A stretch of 64,000 nucleotides of DNA, from positions 2,666,001 through 2,730,000 of the forward strand of contig NZ_CP035281.1 in assembly GCF_004103735.1 (NCBI RefSeq). The letters run 5' to 3'. Position 1 is the stretch's first letter. Each line of letters starts with the position of its first letter. Positions 1-9,601 of the stretch are shown here, piece by piece. This stretch comes from Aminipila luticellarii. Its GTDB lineage: Bacteria > Bacillota > Clostridia > Peptostreptococcales > Anaerovoracaceae. Below the pieces are notes generated by a model. It was not told the origin of the DNA, ran no database searches, and saw only the letters and a program-made list of their open reading frames with translations. The position numbers and the translations under genes are program-made.

Positions 1-1193
1 TCCTGTACCAGATCGTACTTATTTCTGATATCTATTTCAATTTTGCTGGTTGCATCCTTTGCGGTCTTTTGCGCTTCGGCCAAATTTATCTCCGCATTCA
101 GATAGGTGGAAGAATTTTTGGGATACGCTTTGACATCCGCAAGTAAGACCTCATAGACCTTGACCGCAAGGTTCGCTCCTTTCAGCTCAATTCGATTATT
201 CAAGGCGTTCTGCACCGCCGTATCTGCCGGAGTTATGGCCGCTGCCGATGTAACGGTATTTAATGTGTCTGTAAAGACCACATCCTGCTGTACATTATAA
301 CCGAGCAGATAGTTAAAAGACATCTTTGCATACTTTAACTGCGTATCTGCACTTCGAACAGCACTTTCCGCATCCGCTACTGCCGATTGGGACTGTAATA
401 CGTCTTTCTTCGACAAAAGTCCTACATCCTTCTTTGCCTGAACATTTTTGAGGGTCTGCTGCTGTGTGGCCAGATTTTCCTTTGCAATGTTCAGATTATC
501 CTGAGCCAGCAGAACCTTATAATAAATGCTGATGGTGTCCGCTTCAATCTGGTTCAGCTCTGCCTGATAATTATTTTCCGTGTTATTTCTGGCAAAATCC
601 CGTCTAAGCTGCATAATCTTTTTATTGTTTGAGGAAACGCCTGCTACTTGGGCTTCATACGCCATTTCAACGGGATCGACCCCTGCCGGCAGCATACTGG
701 ATGGAATACTGTCTAAAAAATCCAACTTATCCTGTGTCTTTTTAATCTTGCTGACGGTTTCCGAATAACCGTTTCCAACAGCAATATCAGACTTCTTGTG
801 AAGCTCTGCGGTCTCTGCTGATGTTCCCGTCGTTTTCATGATTTTAATGGCTTCTTCGAGAGAAAGCTTTTTCGTATCCGTCTTTTCCGGAGGTACAACA
901 CCTTCAAGGGCCGTTCCTGAAGCGTTCACGGCCGCATCCGTTGTAGTGACCGCTCCATCTGTAGTGCTTACTCCCGACCCAGTGGTGGTAATTGAACCTG
1001 ATGAGGTGGTTACTGCTCCATTGGTCACCGTGTCCGCCGCCTGCGTATTAGATACGGCTGCTCCGGTTGCAGTCACTGATGTTCCCGTTGTTACCGCCGC
1101 TTTCGTTTCTGTATTTGTCGTTGCAAAGGCAAAAGTCGCAGAGCCTACTACTAAGCTTGCCGCCAATACCATGCAAATATATTTTTTCTTCAC
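1..1193 (-). CDS. TolC-like outer membrane efflux family protein (partial, C-terminus off left edge)
   Basis: About 397 codons are visible and the 3' end lies beyond base 1. The chosen start is GTG at 1191-1193, behind an AAGGGGG ribosome site, because it gives a clean signal peptide (MKKKYICMVLAASL, ending near TFAFA). Next comes a Thr/Val/Ala/Gly-rich linker of roughly 60 residues, then two long helical stretches rich in Gln, Lys and Ala (for example IYYKVLLAQDNLNIAKENL and KKDVLQSQSAVADAESA). That heptad-like pattern is typical of the TolC/OEP fold. In diderm bacteria such proteins form the outer channel of efflux or secretion systems; in a monoderm the role is unclear and an envelope or export function is only inferred. 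No pump partner is visible in the window. Family call fairly sure, function not. Confidence 0.7.
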   Translation of the reverse strand, partial: MKKKYICMVLAASLVVGSATFAFATTNTETKAAVTTGTSVTATGAAVSNTQAADTVTNGAVTTSSGSITTTGSGVSTTDGAVTTTDAAVNASGTALEGVVPPEKTDTKKLSLEEAIKIMKTTGTSAETAELHKKSDIAVGNGYSETVSKIKKTQDKLDFLDSIPSSMLPAGVDPVEMAYEAQVAGVSSNNKKIMQLRRDFARNNTENNYQAELNQIEADTISIYYKVLLAQDNLNIAKENLATQQQTLKNVQAKKDVGLLSKKDVLQSQSAVADAESAVRSADTQLKYAKMSFNYLLGYNVQQDVVFTDTLNTVTSAAAITPADTAVQNALNNRIELKGANLAVKVYEVLLADVKAYPKNSSTYLNAEINLAEAQKTAKDATSKIEIDIRNKYDLVQ

Positions 1194-1293
1194 TTTTGTA
1201 GCCCCCTTTTCATTATCCTAAGCTATTTTACTGTTTTATAGATCGTTCTTAAATAGATAATTATTTGTAATTGTATAGAATTTAAACACAAAT

Positions 1294-1325
1294 AAAAAAA
1301 CTGTCTAAAATTTAGACAGTTTTTG
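1294..1325. terminator. Bidirectional rho-independent terminator between tolC-like gene and serS
   Basis: Inverted repeat with arms ACTGTCTAA and TTAGACAGT, flanked by A-run on the left and T-run on the right. It ends the serS transcript and may act in either direction. Confidence 0.75.
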
Positions 1326-1339
1326 GTATTTGTATAGAT

Positions 1340-2647
<1,308 letters not shown>

Positions 2648-4558
2648 CTATAAGATGTTTTTCCTGTATGCTGTATAGACTTCTGTTAATTCCTTCACTC
2701 GGTTCTGCATTTCCAGCTGCAGATCTGAGGCTAACTGATAGTCTCCTTCATCCAGAGCATCTTTGATTTTAGTCAGCAAACATTTGCTGTCCAGTCTGTC
2801 CTGTCCGATATAATGTCTCAGCTCCTGAACCTTATTCCACATATAAATATCATAATCCGCACAATCGTGCTCATCGTGCAGTACGACACACTCCCGAAGC
2901 AGATCCATGTTATCCGGAATGATCCTGCTGTGCAGCTCCGTAGCCCATTGATCCAAAATCGCTTTCTTAAAAGATTCCAAGACAATAGGTGTCATCACAC
3001 TGTCCTGAAATAAAATCTGCATCTTCTCCGGATATTTATCAAAGGCACAGACATTTTCCCAAACCGTTCTCGGTGCTTCTCCAAACAGTCTGTCTCGTTC
3101 TTCCTCCGTATATTCGTCAAATACATTTTTTTCACTTCTGTATTCTCTGTCTTTTTCAAAATAGAAGTCTTCTTCTCCATATTTTTTAGAGAGGGAAGCC
3201 AGCAGCTGCTCCGGTGTTTTTCCTGCTTTTAAAGCCTCTGTAATTCCATCCAGAATCGCCATATAAGAAGCGGCGATGACCAGATACGTGTTGCTCTTCG
3301 GATTTGGCGACCGCAGTTCAAACCGTGTGGACAGCGGGTTATTTAAGTCCCGAACCAGCCCAATCAATACCGTTCTGTTCCTTGACGGCTGGAAAGCGGT
3401 ATGTCCGATGGATGTCACGATGCAGACCGGCGCTTCATATCCGGGTTTCAATCGATTAAAGGCATCGTTCGTAGAGGTGATGAATGGATTCAGAACCTCA
3501 TAGTTCTTTAACAAGCCCATAAGGGCTCCAAAACCTATCGGATTTAAAAAGCCTGCCTTCATATCTTTTGGTGCAAATAGGCTGATGATCTTTCCGTTCT
3601 TCAATCTGGCTGCTGCACCCAGATGGGTATGTTCTCCGCTTCCTGCCACGCCATCGATCGGCTTTGCCCGGAAGGTCACTTCCAGTCCGTGCAGCCGGAA
3701 CACATCCCGAACAATATACTTGACCTGTTTTTCATTGTCCGCAGCCTGCATGGCATCAGAATATTTCCAATCGATTTCAAGCTGCTCCATAATGTGGTCG
3801 TATTTCCCTGAGTTTCCCAGCTTTGCTTTAATTCCTCCGACCTCTTTATGGCCCATCTCCATTTCAAACCCATATCTATCTAAAAGCAGCAGCGTCTTTT
3901 CCAGTGCTGTCCGAACCGGCCCGATAGTTCGCTTCCAATACTGCTCTTTCATCACCTGAGCGGTAGAAAGCTCCTCCCGGTCGCCTTTCTCATCCGGCGT
4001 CTTTACCCAAAATTCCAGTTCCGTAGCACAGGTAAGCAAAATCTCCTCGATTTCATCCGCCGAATCAATAGGTAGATATTCAAGAACATATGGATTATTT
4101 TTTATTAATGCCAGCAAGTCCTTTTTTATCTTTGTAATGGCATCCCGGAGTATGACTCTGGATCCCACCTCATTTGTATCGTTATGCACTAAAAACGAAG
4201 GAATTCTTAAGGTTCCCACCGGAAGACCCGACGGCTCATGAATAAAATCAAAATTGTGATCTACATACCAGCTGACATTCAGATCCGGAATAATATCGAC
4301 CTTTGCATTATTCAGCTCTGCAATAATCGGAAGAACTACGCTGGAACCGTCCGTCTGAACACCCTCAGCTAAAAACTTTTCCATGTCCTCCAGAAACCTG
4401 TCCACAGGAATCTTCTCATCTGTGTTCTGCCCACCTATATCAAGACCCACAAGCGACACAAACATAATCTCGGGATGGCTTTTTAAAATCTCCCGTACCT
4501 TTCCCGGTTCGTGATCTTTAGCGGGAATATTAAATAACATCTTATCGTATGCCAGCAT
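2648..4558 (-). CDS. glnA: Glutamine synthetase (long, about 636 residues)
   Basis: Condenses glutamate and ammonia to glutamine using ATP. The GS catalytic signature is clear: EMGHKEVGG, GEHTHLG, the segment NAFNRLKPGYEAPV and NRTVLIGL, with the metal and ATP ligands in the usual order. About 190 residues follow the catalytic fold, giving a helical C-terminal extension rather than the 440-470 residue GlnA form, so it belongs with the long or GSIII-like enzymes found in anaerobes. I chose ATG at 4556-4558 because AAGGAGG lies six to seven bases upstream; an open frame continues 60 codons further but is compositionally unlike a protein and runs through a terminator hairpin. Leads serS in one transcript. 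Confidence 0.9.
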   Translation of the reverse strand: MLAYDKMLFNIPAKDHEPGKVREILKSHPEIMFVSLVGLDIGGQNTDEKIPVDRFLEDMEKFLAEGVQTDGSSVVLPIIAELNNAKVDIIPDLNVSWYVDHNFDFIHEPSGLPVGTLRIPSFLVHNDTNEVGSRVILRDAITKIKKDLLALIKNNPYVLEYLPIDSADEIEEILLTCATELEFWVKTPDEKGDREELSTAQVMKEQYWKRTIGPVRTALEKTLLLLDRYGFEMEMGHKEVGGIKAKLGNSGKYDHIMEQLEIDWKYSDAMQAADNEKQVKYIVRDVFRLHGLEVTFRAKPIDGVAGSGEHTHLGAAARLKNGKIISLFAPKDMKAGFLNPIGFGALMGLLKNYEVLNPFITSTNDAFNRLKPGYEAPVCIVTSIGHTAFQPSRNRTVLIGLVRDLNNPLSTRFELRSPNPKSNTYLVIAASYMAILDGITEALKAGKTPEQLLASLSKKYGEEDFYFEKDREYRSEKNVFDEYTEEERDRLFGEAPRTVWENVCAFDKYPEKMQILFQDSVMTPIVLESFKKAILDQWATELHSRIIPDNMDLLRECVVLHDEHDCADYDIYMWNKVQELRHYIGQDRLDSKCLLTKIKDALDEGDYQLASDLQLEMQNRVKELTEVYTAYRKNIL

Positions 4559-4721
4559 ACTGTCCTCCTTATACTGTGTATGTATTTTATATAAACGTAT
4601 GGTTTTTTGTACTGATCTATAGCTATATTGTTTAATTGTACTACTTTTTTGCGATGTTTTAAACTGTTTTTTATAAGTTTTTTGTATTTTATAACAAAAA
4701 AATGGTGGTGACGGAATAACA

Positions 4722-4765
4722 AAATAGACGGAGGACACATAAAGGGTTGTCTTCCGTCTATTTTT
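4722..4765 (-). terminator. Terminator for the UPF0182 gene
   Basis: Long inverted repeat with arms AAATAGACGGA(G)GAC and GTCTTCCGTCTATTT around a 15-base loop, just beyond the stop of the UPF0182 gene. It also separates that gene from the glnA promoter region. Confidence 0.65.
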
Positions 4766-4803
4766 ATCATTTTATATTCTTTTTGATTGCAGTGCTTTCA
4801 CGA

Positions 4804-7692
4804 TTACTGCTGAGCCTGCTGCGTTTGCTGACTCGGAGCTAAAAGCTGCAAATATTTCTGCAAAGCGGTGATATGCTCGCCATATCCTGCCCAATCGCCG
4901 TTTCTTTGAGCATCCTGTGCCAGATCAAATTCTTCATTTGCTTTCATAATCAAATCGGCTGTAGACATCTGCTCAGGAGAAGCGGGCTGCTGTCCTTCGG
5001 CACCCGTTCCCGGCTGTCCTGCCTGAACCGTTGAATTTTCTCCAAACAAAGAATCCAAGGCCTCACTAAGGGTTTCCTTATAAGCGATCTTGTCACCATA
5101 AACCACAATGACTCGCTTTACTTCAGGAATACTGGAGTTTGTGGCTTCCAAATATACCGGTTCTACATAAAGCAGCGACTGTTCAATCGGAATGATAAAC
5201 AGATTTCCTCTGCTGTAGGTAGAGCCTGAGGAATTCCACAGTGAAAATTCCTTTGAAATCTCGGTGTTCTGGTCAATCTGTGCTTCTACCTGCATCGGTC
5301 CGTAAATCGTGGTATCCTTTGGCAGCTGATAAAGAACGATCTTACCATAATTTTCGCCGTCGTTTCTGGCTACCAATAAGCCGGTCATATTTTTCTTATT
5401 CCTCGGCGTATACGGAATGGTATTTACAAATTCAGCCCGCGTTTCACCTGGAAGCTTCATGATATAGTAGCTTGGCTTTATGGTGATTTCCTGCGTTTCA
5501 TAGATTTCATTGGCAATATCCCAAAGATCTTCTCCTTGATAGAATACCTTTACATCATTCATGTGGTATCGCTTATAAATGTTTGCCTGTATGTTGAATA
5601 ATTTATTCGGATACCTTATATGGGACTGAATGCTTTCCGGCATTTCTTTAAAGTCCTTGAACAGATCCGGATAGATTTTTTTATACGTTGTGGCAATCGG
5701 ATCCGTATCGTCTACCAGATAGAAGGAGGTGTCTCCGTTATAGGCATCAATAACCACCTTCACGGAGTTTCGCAGATAATTTTCTCCGGTAGCTGCAAAA
5801 GGCTCTGAGTAAGGATAGTTCCTGCTTACCGTATAAGCATCGATCATCCAATACAGTTTCCCGTCAGCAGCTACGATATATGGATCGTCGTCATACTGAA
5901 GATGGGGCATAATTTTGTGAACCCTCTGCTCAATATTTCTATTGATGATGATTCTGGAGTCGCTTGTAATATTGGTCGATACCAGCAGCTTCAAGCTTTG
6001 CTCCCGAATAGCAAACAGAACGCGGTTCAGCGGATTAAGCTTTATGCCTGCTTTACCCTTATAGGTGGTATATTTGTTGTCCTCCCCATTTGGATAATCA
6101 AACTCCTCTTCATTTGTATTTGTCAATACATAGTTGTTCGTTAATTCACCAAAATAGATTTCAGGCCTTGTAATGTCGATTTCATTGACCTGCGATATCG
6201 GCGGAATGCCGGATATCAGCATGTCCGGTTGTCCGCTGGCAGTCACCTTATCTACTCTGGATAAGGTGATGCCATACCCATGGGTATATTTCAAATGCTT
6301 GTTCAGCCATTCTTCCCGGATCTGAGTCTCATCGATTTCTCTGGCGGCTAAGAAGGTCTGCGTATATTCTCCGTTCACAAAGTATCGGTCTACGTCTACA
6401 TCGTTAAAAGAGTAGTAGCTTCTGATACTCTGTGTCTGAGTATAGAATTTTTTAGCCGGATCATAATCATTGATTCGGATATTTGAAATGGTTTCCATAT
6501 TGTTCAGAATATCATCCTTGGATAAGGTGTTGCTGGCCGCAAAAGGTTTAATCGTTACATCCTGCAAGTTATAAGCCATTTGGGTAAATTTAATATTATT
6601 CTTTAAATATGGACTCTCCTTGTTGATTTCATCCGGGGAAACAATAAGATTTTGTACCAGCATGGTGGCGCCTACGCCTACCAGTCCAATGGCTATCATA
6701 ATAACCGGTACTGTAAGCAGAACCCGATATTTCTTTCTGATCATCCCGATCGCAAACACCACGGCAGCCACTACGGACAGCACCATGAGAATTCGGAACA
6801 CCCAAAGGGTCACATTTACAGCGGTAAATCCCGCCCCGTGAACCATACCGACTGAGTTGGTAAACAACAGGGTGTACTGCCTCAGCAAGAAATTCACACC
6901 CACCATCAAAAGGAACAGAACGCCCAGAATCATAATCTGTTTTGACGCGATATTTAAAAGCTGTTTTAGATTATTATTGTCAAATTGCTTTTTCTTAATG
7001 GGTCTGCTGTTTGCCTGTCTGCCCATTGCCTTATTGAACAGATCGCCCCATGGCCCGCCAAAAGTATTTCTTCCGAAATTTCCCTGCCTGACATTGTCGG
7101 CTTCATCATATGGTGATTCCGGTTCCGGCGGCGTATGTTCAAAGACCTGCGGTCTTCTGAGCGAAAGCAGCACCGTATAGAAAATAAAGGTTAAAATCGC
7201 AAAGGCAACGATTATTCCCAGACCCATACTGTTCAATCCGCTTATAAACTGCAGCTTAAAAACATAAAAACTCACATCGTTTCCAAATAGAGGATCCTTC
7301 ACGCCAAAGCTCGTGCTGTTCAGATATTGCAATATCTCGAACCACAGATTCGATGCTACGGTTGTTGAAAGTAACGCACCAAATACTGCGGATAGTCCCC
7401 ATGCGGTACGGTTCAGTGTTTTTTCATTCACCGCATCATCAGACGCCACTTTTTTAAAGTAGCCCCTTTTCAGCACCTTCAGATATAAATATGCCAGAAT
7501 GGTAATGATTATAAACGCAGGAACACCAATCTTTAACTGCGTAAATAATTTGGTGAAAAATACGCTGACATAATTTAATTCCTTGAACCACAAAAAGTCC
7601 GTAAAAAATCCTATCAGGCTAAAAAACAATCCAAATAAGATGACAAGCACCAGTAAAATCATTCCTGGGCGTTTGTTACTTCTCTTTTTCAA
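4804..7692 (-). CDS. UPF0182 family large membrane protein
   Basis: A 962-residue protein whose N-terminal third carries about seven hydrophobic segments, beginning with residues 11-32 (MILLVLVILFGLFFSLIGFF), followed by a large extracytoplasmic region and an acidic, Gln-rich tail. The overall pattern and motifs such as TPYTHGYGxxLS-like KYTHGYGITLSRVD match UPF0182/COG1615, a family with no established function. The start is TTG at 7690-7692 preceded by GAAGGAGGGG at good spacing. It sits 45 bp after pckA and could be read through from it, although the gap contains only a short repeat. Family call is secure; no biochemical role is claimed. Confidence 0.88.
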   Translation of the reverse strand: MKKRSNKRPGMILLVLVILFGLFFSLIGFFTDFLWFKELNYVSVFFTKLFTQLKIGVPAFIIITILAYLYLKVLKRGYFKKVASDDAVNEKTLNRTAWGLSAVFGALLSTTVASNLWFEILQYLNSTSFGVKDPLFGNDVSFYVFKLQFISGLNSMGLGIIVAFAILTFIFYTVLLSLRRPQVFEHTPPEPESPYDEADNVRQGNFGRNTFGGPWGDLFNKAMGRQANSRPIKKKQFDNNNLKQLLNIASKQIMILGVLFLLMVGVNFLLRQYTLLFTNSVGMVHGAGFTAVNVTLWVFRILMVLSVVAAVVFAIGMIRKKYRVLLTVPVIMIAIGLVGVGATMLVQNLIVSPDEINKESPYLKNNIKFTQMAYNLQDVTIKPFAASNTLSKDDILNNMETISNIRINDYDPAKKFYTQTQSIRSYYSFNDVDVDRYFVNGEYTQTFLAAREIDETQIREEWLNKHLKYTHGYGITLSRVDKVTASGQPDMLISGIPPISQVNEIDITRPEIYFGELTNNYVLTNTNEEEFDYPNGEDNKYTTYKGKAGIKLNPLNRVLFAIREQSLKLLVSTNITSDSRIIINRNIEQRVHKIMPHLQYDDDPYIVAADGKLYWMIDAYTVSRNYPYSEPFAATGENYLRNSVKVVIDAYNGDTSFYLVDDTDPIATTYKKIYPDLFKDFKEMPESIQSHIRYPNKLFNIQANIYKRYHMNDVKVFYQGEDLWDIANEIYETQEITIKPSYYIMKLPGETRAEFVNTIPYTPRNKKNMTGLLVARNDGENYGKIVLYQLPKDTTIYGPMQVEAQIDQNTEISKEFSLWNSSGSTYSRGNLFIIPIEQSLLYVEPVYLEATNSSIPEVKRVIVVYGDKIAYKETLSEALDSLFGENSTVQAGQPGTGAEGQQPASPEQMSTADLIMKANEEFDLAQDAQRNGDWAGYGEHITALQKYLQLLAPSQQTQQAQQ

Positions 7693-7710
7693 AAATTCCC
7701 CTCCTTCATT

Positions 7711-7752
7711 CTTTTATTATTTTATTTCTGCCTTTTATTATTTTATTTCTGC
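7711..7752. repeat. Exact 21-bp tandem duplication spanning the pckA stop
   Basis: Two adjacent identical 21-bp units occur at 7711-7731 and 7732-7752. On the coding strand each unit reads Ala-Glu-Ile-Lys followed by two stop codons, so the last codons of pckA and their stops are repeated immediately downstream of the functional stop. Confidence 0.9.
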
Positions 7753-9393
7753 TATGATGGTGTCGATGGCATCTCTGGCTTCCTGCGGGAGATCATCTCT
7801 TCCACCTTTAAATTCTTTTAAGGAGTTCAGGTAATTCAGTCTTCCCAACATGCCGCCTTTTAAAGCGTCAATATAGTTTTTGTCCTGAAAGTCCGGAATA
7901 AAGCCTTCTACATTCATAGTCTTAAATTGTGAAATCATACCAAAATCTTTAAATTCAGCCGTTCCATCAATGATATTCTCCAGAATGCCAATGGTGACTT
8001 CCTTCGGAATCTTCTTATCCATGAAATGTCCGGTATTAATAATATAATTTGCAACGGATCTTTCTTTAAACAATGCTTTGAACTTTTCATAATCCTGCTT
8101 TAGCGGATAGGTTCTGAACGGGTTTGCATACGGCTCGAAAACCAGTGCATTCATATCCACCCCTTCGGCAAGCTTCTCTGCCGTAGAACGCTTTGTCGCA
8201 AGGCATGCGCCCATTACGGATGCAATCACCGGGTCTTCTATCTTTATAACCGGAGGAAGGGTATGATCTTTCATCAGCCAAACAATGCTGTTGATCGGTT
8301 CATCCATCTTGTCCACCCGGTTTGAAGCCCAAAGCTTGGATTTAATAGCTCGGCCGTTGCCATTTCGGATATCCTCCGTGACAAGAACAAGCTTTCCGTC
8401 TTCGTCAAGAGTTGCTCCGCAGTTCTGAACGGTCAAAAGATACTTGTTGTCCTTTGAGGTCAGCGGATAATCCTGCGTTTTATCAAAATACGATGGTTCC
8501 AGTGCAACGGTTGAACCATTTTCACTGGAAATAATATAAGCGTCGTCATGCAGTATGGTCACATCATATTTTCCGTTGTGCTTAGCATGTGTCAAGGTTG
8601 ATTTTCCTGAACCGGACAGCCCGAATACGCCCAGAACATGTGCTTCACCGCTTTTCTTGATGCAGCGTTTCAAGCCTCCGTGGCAGGATGCATAGCCGTT
8701 TCTGTTGGCAATCCCCCATGCAAGGGTAAGCGTACCCTTCTTGTGTTCACCAAAATACCGCATGCCCAGCAGGCACGCACAATTATGCTCCGGATCAAAG
8801 TAAGCAAGCCCGTTCGGAAACTTTGGATGCTTGTAATCCGGATCCGATAAAATAAAGATGTCCGGTTCATCTCCGATTTGCTTGGATTCCTTATACATAT
8901 CATTATATTCTGCCGTCTTATACTGGAAATTTAACAGCCAATTTAAAAGTGTATTTTCATAGGTCTCAGGAATAAGCAAATGCGCTTTTACCATAAAATC
9001 CTTATCCAGTCCTATGTATGCTTCCGAATGATACATTTTCTTGTATCGGGTGTTGTATGTAGCTTCTCTGAGCACCTTTGCCATTTCTGCCTCGTCAACA
9101 CCGGCTTCACCCAGTATCACACGTGCTCCGGCAAATCTGCCGACGGTTTCTCCATCATTAAACAGTAAAATCTTTGCGTTTTCCGGAAGGCCAATCTTCT
9201 CAGGTTCATAGATCGGCATGTCTGTCTGAATTGTACCTGTTGCATTTTTTGCCATTTCATAGGCCTGCTTCAGGTCAAGAATCTTTTCCACATTGTTTCC
9301 ATAAAAAGCAGTCTCAATGGTGGTTCGGGATGTGGAAAATGCCTTGTTCCCTTTACCAATCTGTTCTCTCTTAAAGTTAGCTCTCGTTGCCAT
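7738..9393 (-). CDS. pckA: Phosphoenolpyruvate carboxykinase (ATP type)
   Basis: A 551-residue enzyme that interconverts oxaloacetate plus ATP and PEP plus CO2; in fermenters it often runs toward oxaloacetate. The kinase P-loop is GLSGSGKST at 258-266 (the common form is GTGKT), followed by the LHDDAYI segment that supplies metal-binding acids, and a C-terminal YANPFRTYPL region like the Arg-containing nucleotide site. The start is ATG at 9391-9393 behind GGGAGAG; the frame stays open upstream but lacks a ribosome site there and is AT-rich. A 208-bp upstream region contains a hairpin and a perfect palindrome, suggesting separate regulation from the zinc-ribbon gene. Confidence 0.9.
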   Translation of the reverse strand: MATRANFKREQIGKGNKAFSTSRTTIETAFYGNNVEKILDLKQAYEMAKNATGTIQTDMPIYEPEKIGLPENAKILLFNDGETVGRFAGARVILGEAGVDEAEMAKVLREATYNTRYKKMYHSEAYIGLDKDFMVKAHLLIPETYENTLLNWLLNFQYKTAEYNDMYKESKQIGDEPDIFILSDPDYKHPKFPNGLAYFDPEHNCACLLGMRYFGEHKKGTLTLAWGIANRNGYASCHGGLKRCIKKSGEAHVLGVFGLSGSGKSTLTHAKHNGKYDVTILHDDAYIISSENGSTVALEPSYFDKTQDYPLTSKDNKYLLTVQNCGATLDEDGKLVLVTEDIRNGNGRAIKSKLWASNRVDKMDEPINSIVWLMKDHTLPPVIKIEDPVIASVMGACLATKRSTAEKLAEGVDMNALVFEPYANPFRTYPLKQDYEKFKALFKERSVANYIINTGHFMDKKIPKEVTIGILENIIDGTAEFKDFGMISQFKTMNVEGFIPDFQDKNYIDALKGGMLGRLNYLNSLKEFKGGRDDLPQEARDAIDTIIAEIK

Positions 9394-9433
9394 TTTTCTT
9401 AACTCTCCCTTTCTGCCAGGTCGTATACACTTG

Positions 9434-9447
9434 TTCGTATATACGAA
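9434..9447. promoter_or_regulatory. Palindromic operator candidate upstream of pckA
   Basis: Perfect 14-bp palindrome TTCGTATATACGAA, 41 bp before the pckA start codon, in the untranslated leader or promoter. The binding protein is unknown. Confidence 0.4.
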
Positions 9448-9530
9448 TACCCACTTAAAAATAATGTAATGAATATAATTAATGTAATAAACCCTTAAAT
9501 TAATAAATTTCCGATAGGATTTATTGAACC

Positions 9531-9574
9531 AACAGAGCTGCAGTAAGCCAAACCGGCTCAAATACAGCTCTGTT
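9531..9574. terminator. Hairpin between zinc-ribbon gene and pckA
   Basis: Arms AACAGAGCTG and CAGCTCTGTT enclose a second small stem (AGCC/GGCT). It follows the stop of the zinc-ribbon gene by about 28 bp. No strong T-run follows, so it may be a weak terminator or a leader structure for pckA. Confidence 0.45.
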
Positions 9575-9601
9575 GAATAATTATCTGAAATGTGTTGTCG
9601 A

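Noticed and set aside
838-1221. A 127-codon open frame on the plus strand, Val/Thr/Ala-rich.
   Set aside because: It is antisense to the low-complexity linker of the TolC-like gene; no ribosome site and the repeats come from the other strand.
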